Assembly: GCA_028023455.1 (NCBI GenBank)
Contig: JAQFVV010000073.1
Location: forward strand, 1,504,451-1,568,450
Direction of reading: 5' to 3'
Source of the DNA: Epiperipatus broadwayi
Taxonomy: Eukaryota > Onychophora > Udeonychophora > Euonychophora > Peripatidae
Length of the DNA: 64,000 nt
Position numbers and translations under genes: made by a program. Every line of letters starts with the position of its first letter. Within the stretch, counting starts at the first letter, position 1. The notes beneath the pieces are model-generated. The model was given only the letters and a program-made list of their open reading frames with translations, was not told the origin of the DNA and did no database searches. This document shows positions 62,692 through 64,000 of this stretch, piece by piece.

Positions 62692-63450
62692 GAACTATTT
62701 TTAACACGATTTAATTGTCAAACGTTGTCGAAAAATTCAAACTTATTTTAAACTTTAAAATACATTCTACTGTTAATAATAAACATATGTTAGCATATAA
62801 AAAAAAATTTTCAAATACGTCCAACTGTTATTAATAATATATAAATTAGTATATAGTCTGTGTTATAAACTAACCTATATGTTATTAATAATAGCTGAAT
62901 ATATTTAAAAAGTTTAAATAAAGTATGCATTTTTCTAAAAAAAACATTTTAACAATTAAAACTAGTTGAAGGAAATAATCCAACATATAATTACAACTAT
63001 ATCTGACTATTTATGTTGGTAGTGCAAAGATAAACATTAGAGTATAGATAAAATAATCAATTGGTACTCAGAAGGTCATATGATATTCAAGCATCAGAAT
63101 TGATAGGTTGAGTTTTAATCCAATGACATTTAACTTAATGTCAATCAATCTTTCTATAAACATCATAGAGCTACATTTGATTTCCAAATTTATTCTTAAA
63201 ATAAAATTACATAAATTTTGAAACTATGAATTTATGTTTAGTAATTATATTGGGAAAGTTGATATTATATAGAATTTAATACATTGCATAGAGATTCATT
63301 ATTTTGTTAATATATTAATGTGATGAAATAAGAACTTTTTTAGTGATAATTTTTTTAAATTTCCATCTCCAAACTGGATTCTGGATTTTGTGTTTATCAA
63401 TAAAAGCATGAGATTTAAAGTTGGAGTAATGTAGTTTTGTATTTATCAAT
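62692..63450. other. A+T-rich DNA without recognisable gene
   Basis: Nothing recognisable. Confidence 0.5.
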
Positions 63451-63460
63451 CAGGCAAAAC

Positions 63461-63463
<3 letters not shown>

Positions 63464-63555
<92 letters not shown>
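63464..63555. repeat. (TA)n microsatellite in one R3 arm
   Basis: About 46 uninterrupted TA units. The short-codon open frame over it on minus is an artefact. Confidence 0.95.
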
Positions 63556-63558
<3 letters not shown>

Positions 63559-63639
63559 CACACACAGCAAGCTAGAGTAATCCATGGATGCCAGAAGGCT
63601 TGTGCATAAAATCCCCATCTAGTGCCTACTCATCCAATA

Positions 63640-63681
63640 TCCCCAGACTAGTTACTGGCTTATGGCCTTCGTCAGTGAGGA
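63640..63681 (-). ncRNA. Hammerhead region of R3, one core change
   Basis: Minus strand: stem I strand TCCTCA (63676-63681), core box CTGACGA (63669-63675; C is allowed at the variable fourth-box position), stem II GGC-CATAA-GCC flanked by A on each side, GTA in place of GAA, palindromic stem III ACTAGT, cleavage triplet GTC, then TGGGGA (63640-63645), which pairs with TCCTCA over all six positions with one G.U. The only change from consensus is the middle A of the GAA box. The 29.2-kb copy keeps GAAA but has lost the first C, so a family consensus would carry a complete fold. Confidence 0.6.
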
Positions 63682-64000
63682 GCCTTGGATCTGAGAGCAC
63701 TGCACCTAGATCTTAGGATCTCTTGCACAAGCCTTCTGGCATCCATGGATTACTCTAGCTTGCTGTGTGTGGCAATATATATATAGTGAGTTTTGCCTGT
63801 TTTAACAACAGTTATACCCAAGCATAAGAGGTCATGGTCATGTGATGTTTATTGGCTTATTTAGCAATCACTTTTAATCCATTCAATTCTGACATTTTCT
63901 TTTGTTCTATCTGGTGAGAGTTTCTGAAACTGCTCAACCTTTTTTTATTACTGTATAAAATCTTTATTTCATACTAAAACTCAATATGTTGAATTTGATA

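Larger units (their letters stand above)
63451..63850. mobile_element. R3 fold-back copy with one arm expanded by (TA)n
   Basis: The left end CAGGCAAAACTCACTATA (63451) and right end TATAGTGAGTTTTGCCTG (to 63799) are inverted partners. Next to them, TGTCACACACAGCAAGC pairs with GCTTGCTGTGTGTGGCA, and GTAATCCATGGATGCCAGAA with its complement. The left arm holds 46 TA units where the right arm has about six. After the right end, TTTAACAACAGTTATACCC and GTGATGTTTATTGG match the tail of the 29.1-kb copy. Confidence 0.8.

Overview
The window reads as repeat-rich, very A+T-rich DNA from an invertebrate animal. I cannot name the species. The signs are long (TA)n, (ATT)n and TTC/TTA microsatellites, several Penelope-like retroelement (PLE) families with GIY-YIG endonuclease domains, decayed LINE fragments, tRNA-derived SINEs with target-site duplications, many fold-back elements, and candidate exons with GT/AG borders rather than bacterial operons. 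I see no complete host gene, no rRNA or bona fide tRNA gene, no CRISPR array and no bacterial or viral gene cluster.

Layout: 0-9.5 kb is mostly unrecognised A+T-rich DNA with a decayed ~61-bp minisatellite (3.4-4.4 kb) and a fold-back element with a 14-bp duplication (4.7-5.0 kb). 9.5-17.2 kb is dense in elements: a SINE, PLE-derived hairpins, a direct/inverted repeat, a PLE fragment between inverted arms, a LINE relic, a second PLE relic, a tandem array of ~473-bp units, and a 512-bp palindrome. 19.3 kb is a trinucleotide array and 23.4-24.8 kb a decayed LINE. 26-34 kb holds SINEs and fold-backs. 34.2-37.4 kb holds the best-preserved element, two PLE copies head to head. 37.5-39.5 kb is a richer-in-G+C island with candidate exons. 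44-48 kb holds hairpins, repeats and a PLE relic. 50.4-52.0 kb is a huge TTC/TTA/ATT array. 53.5-55.1 kb is another inverted pair of decayed PLE fragments, 57.6-58.6 kb a LINE 3' part, and 63.4-63.8 kb a fold-back.

The most interesting observation is on the strand opposite to the obvious repeats. Two otherwise unrelated short non-coding repeat families (called R1 and R3 here) carry a type I hammerhead ribozyme fold. R1 is a tandem array of about 2.8 units; its first unit has an intact core (CTGATGA, stem II, GAAA) with a matching stem I. R3 has three fold-back copies; two of them each show the whole fold with one core base changed. Hammerhead-like cores also sit at the ends of PLE fragments in the window. 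This is the layout of retrozymes, small non-autonomous elements thought to be copied from self-cleaved circular RNA with help from PLE machinery. Here the candidate helpers (PLEs) and candidate clients (R1, R3) lie in one window, and several copies start or switch strand near the predicted cleavage site. All family assignments are by eye from motifs; no database or folding program was used.
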